Shown here: piece after piece, positions 63,231 through 64,000 of the stretch
Position numbering within the stretch: the first letter of the stretch is position 1
How the letters are laid out: every line of letters begins with the position of its first letter
Assembly: GCF_001955715.1 (NCBI RefSeq)
Contig: NZ_CP019239.1
Span: 2,852,001 to 2,916,000, forward strand
Source of the DNA: Rhodoferax saidenbachensis
GTDB taxonomy: Bacteria > Pseudomonadota > Gammaproteobacteria > Burkholderiales > Burkholderiaceae_C
Length of the DNA stretch: 64,000 nucleotides
Direction: 5' to 3'
Program-made: the position numbers and the translations under genes
Notes under the pieces: model-generated
What the model saw: only the letters and a program-made list of their open reading frames with translations
Told to the model about the DNA's origin: nothing
The model's database searches: none

Positions 63231-63257
63231 CCGTTCGCCCTGAGCCTGTCGAAGGGC
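63231..63257. repeat. TCGAAG-type repeat, half copy after gdhA
   Basis: CCGTTCGCCCTGAGCCTGTC plus GAAGGGC, one half of the palindromic repeat family, without a clear second half. Confidence 0.7.
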
Positions 63258-63322
63258 TGGGGAAACTCCCCTGCTTTGCTTCCGCAGCAGACACGGCGCG
63301 AGTGCCTCCGTTCGTGTCCCCC

Positions 63323-63346
63323 GCCCGAAGGCTTACGCCTTCGGGC
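63323..63346 (+). terminator. Hairpin after gdhA, terminator-like
   Basis: GCCCGAAGGC-TTAC-GCCTTCGGGC: perfect 10-bp stem with 4-nt loop, followed by TCCTCCTTT. It lies 114 bp after the gdhA stop. It lacks a long T-run, so it may be only a repeat. Confidence 0.5.
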
Positions 63347-63608
63347 TCCTCCTTTACCTCACTGCGACACTCACGCCATGCCTGCTGCTCTGGGTAGGTG
63401 ACGTCTCAATTTCGCAGATTCACCCGAATGGAGTTGGCAAGATACAGTGACCCAGCACATTTGGCACAGACCTCGTCAGTCAAGTATTTGCGCATGCTTT
63501 GCTTGCTACCATTTTTAACGGAGCAAACTATTCAATAGGAACAGTCACAAATGCTTGTTTTCCAGTTGGATCACCAACTTGTTTCACAGCACCTTATGGT
63601 GTACGTTA
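63347..63608. other. AT-richer gap before the terminal ORF
   Basis: About 260 bp with no firm gene. An open stretch without start (63451-63609) would read ...LLATIFNGANYSIGTVTNAC..., ending YGVR at a TAG just before the GTTAGGC motif; it may be a remnant of a gene or chance. Base composition is clearly lower in GC than gdhA. Confidence 0.4.
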
Positions 63609-63615
63609 GTTAGGC
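63609..63615 (+). other. Integron-type core site GTTAGGC before terminal ORF
   Basis: GTTAGGC matches GTTRRRY exactly. It lies 10 nt before the GTG start at 63626. Together with ATCTAAC at 63959-63965 it frames the ORF the way an integron gene cassette is framed. Seven-base motifs are common by chance, so the call rests on the pairing. Confidence 0.4.
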
Positions 63616-63625
63616 CGTTTGGTAT

Positions 63626-63964
63626 GTGAAACTCTTCCTTCGCACTTTCGCTGACTGTGAAAGCCAAAATACTGCACAGGCCATATCAGCACGGCTTCTC
63701 TTAGCTTTGTCAAGATTCTCCCCTGAACCAGCAAACTTCCCCGCGCCATACTGGAAACTGCCTGAGCAATTCGAGTTCACATTTGTGCTGTCCCCTGCAA
63801 ACAAATCTTCATTTCAAGCCATTGTCTCGGCATCTTCCGGCGGCTGGTATCACGATGAAGGTGGCCATGAGCTCTCCTCCATATGGATTCGAAAGAACGA
63901 TCATTCTTTTCTAGTCCCAGAGGTAAGCTGGGCCCACATTGAACTTCATGAAACAGCGATCTAA
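63626..63964 (+). CDS. Hypothetical protein in cassette-like context
   Basis: A 112-residue protein, MKLFLRTFADCESQNTAQAI at the start (GTG codon), with KLPEQFEFTFVLSPANKSSF and SSGGWYHDEGGHELSSIWIR later. It is AT-rich compared with neighbours, has no signal peptide or membrane helix, and looks like a small soluble alpha/beta protein. I do not recognise the family. It starts 10 nt after GTTAGGC and its stop lies inside ATCTAAC, a pattern of integron cassettes. Confidence 0.6.
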   Translation: MKLFLRTFADCESQNTAQAISARLLLALSRFSPEPANFPAPYWKLPEQFEFTFVLSPANKSSFQAIVSASSGGWYHDEGGHELSSIWIRKNDHSFLVPEVSWAHIELHETAI

Positions 63965-63965
63965 C
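63959..63965 (+). other. Integron-type core site ATCTAAC overlapping the stop
   Basis: ATCTAAC fits RYYYAAC exactly and contains the stop TAA of the terminal ORF; it continues AACGCGTGGCATGGAG, consistent with the start of an attC site. The rest lies beyond the window, so it cannot be confirmed. Confidence 0.4.
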
Positions 63966-64000
63966 AACGCGTGGCATGGAGTTTCGCTAGCTATTGCTCA

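Noticed and set aside
16479..63433. Shared TCACCCGAATGG at about 16480 and 63422, both near the cassette-like regions
   Set aside because: A 12-base match is expected by chance many times in 64 kb; no longer similarity follows.

Overview
The window looks like a chromosomal segment of a Burkholderiales betaproteobacterium, most probably Comamonadaceae and Rhodoferax-like. The evidence is high GC, the order pyrG-kdsA-eno-ftsB, a Bug-type solute-binding protein, a MutL that carries endonuclease motifs, and several dispersed repeat families of the kind seen in that family. No rRNA, tRNA, CRISPR array or prophage was seen.

Layout. 1-15.2 kb is housekeeping: the end of pyrG, then kdsA, eno, ftsB, a NadR-like P-loop kinase, hslO and a gamma-carbonic anhydrase, a DUF455 ferritin-like protein, an EAL/HDOD signalling protein, xerD with a Bug protein, an AEC exporter, an isochorismatase-fold hydrolase, and queG divergent from tsaE-amiC. 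15.2-17.75 kb is an accessory island: an IS30-type element whose transposase has an N-terminal frameshift, then two small genes (DUF2007/zinc ribbon and GNAT), each preceded by the same 16-bp GTTAGGG-containing sequence, which suggests integron-type cassettes. 17.75-28.1 kb holds dedA, trmO, mutL, two Bcr/CflA exporters, a small HNH gene, a MATE exporter, miaA and a LolD/AttE-type ATPase. 28.2-32.9 kb is an arginine deiminase operon arcDABC behind a near-consensus FNR/ANR box.

32.9-40.6 kb has a phytase-like esterase with a candidate Pho box, a solute-binding protein, a DMT exporter, an orphan ParA-like ATPase, and thiBPQ under a TPP riboswitch. 40.7-46.4 kb is a minus-strand block: a dehydrogenase operon with membrane proteins, and the DUF1800/DUF1501 pair. 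46.5-54 kb has a large FtsX-type permease, a 266-bp foldback (MITE-like) element, and a TRAP transporter plus gluconokinase divergent from a LacI regulator, with two palindromic operators 106 bp apart. 54-63.2 kb has DUF2917/LysR, an SH3b protein, an M48 protease, an AttH/CrtC lipocalin-like protein, a VOC protein, an MsbA-like exporter, two small related hypothetical proteins and glutamate dehydrogenase. The last 0.4 kb is AT-richer and holds an unknown ORF bounded by GTTAGGC and ATCTAAC, again cassette-like.

The most unusual signal is a 48-bp repeat family with eight clear copies and one possible one. Six clear copies lie inside genes (amiC, mutL twice, miaA, the FtsX-type permease, the MsbA-like exporter). 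All are read in the same frame for a given orientation, and some overlie conserved protein motifs. A second finding is that the three expected parts of an Att/Lol-type lipoprotein transport system (ATPase, permease, AttH) are all present but separated by 9-18 kb. Several regulatory sites (FNR box, Pho box, TPP riboswitch, LacI and LysR operators) and a cluster of mutually exclusive hairpins were also read directly from the sequence.
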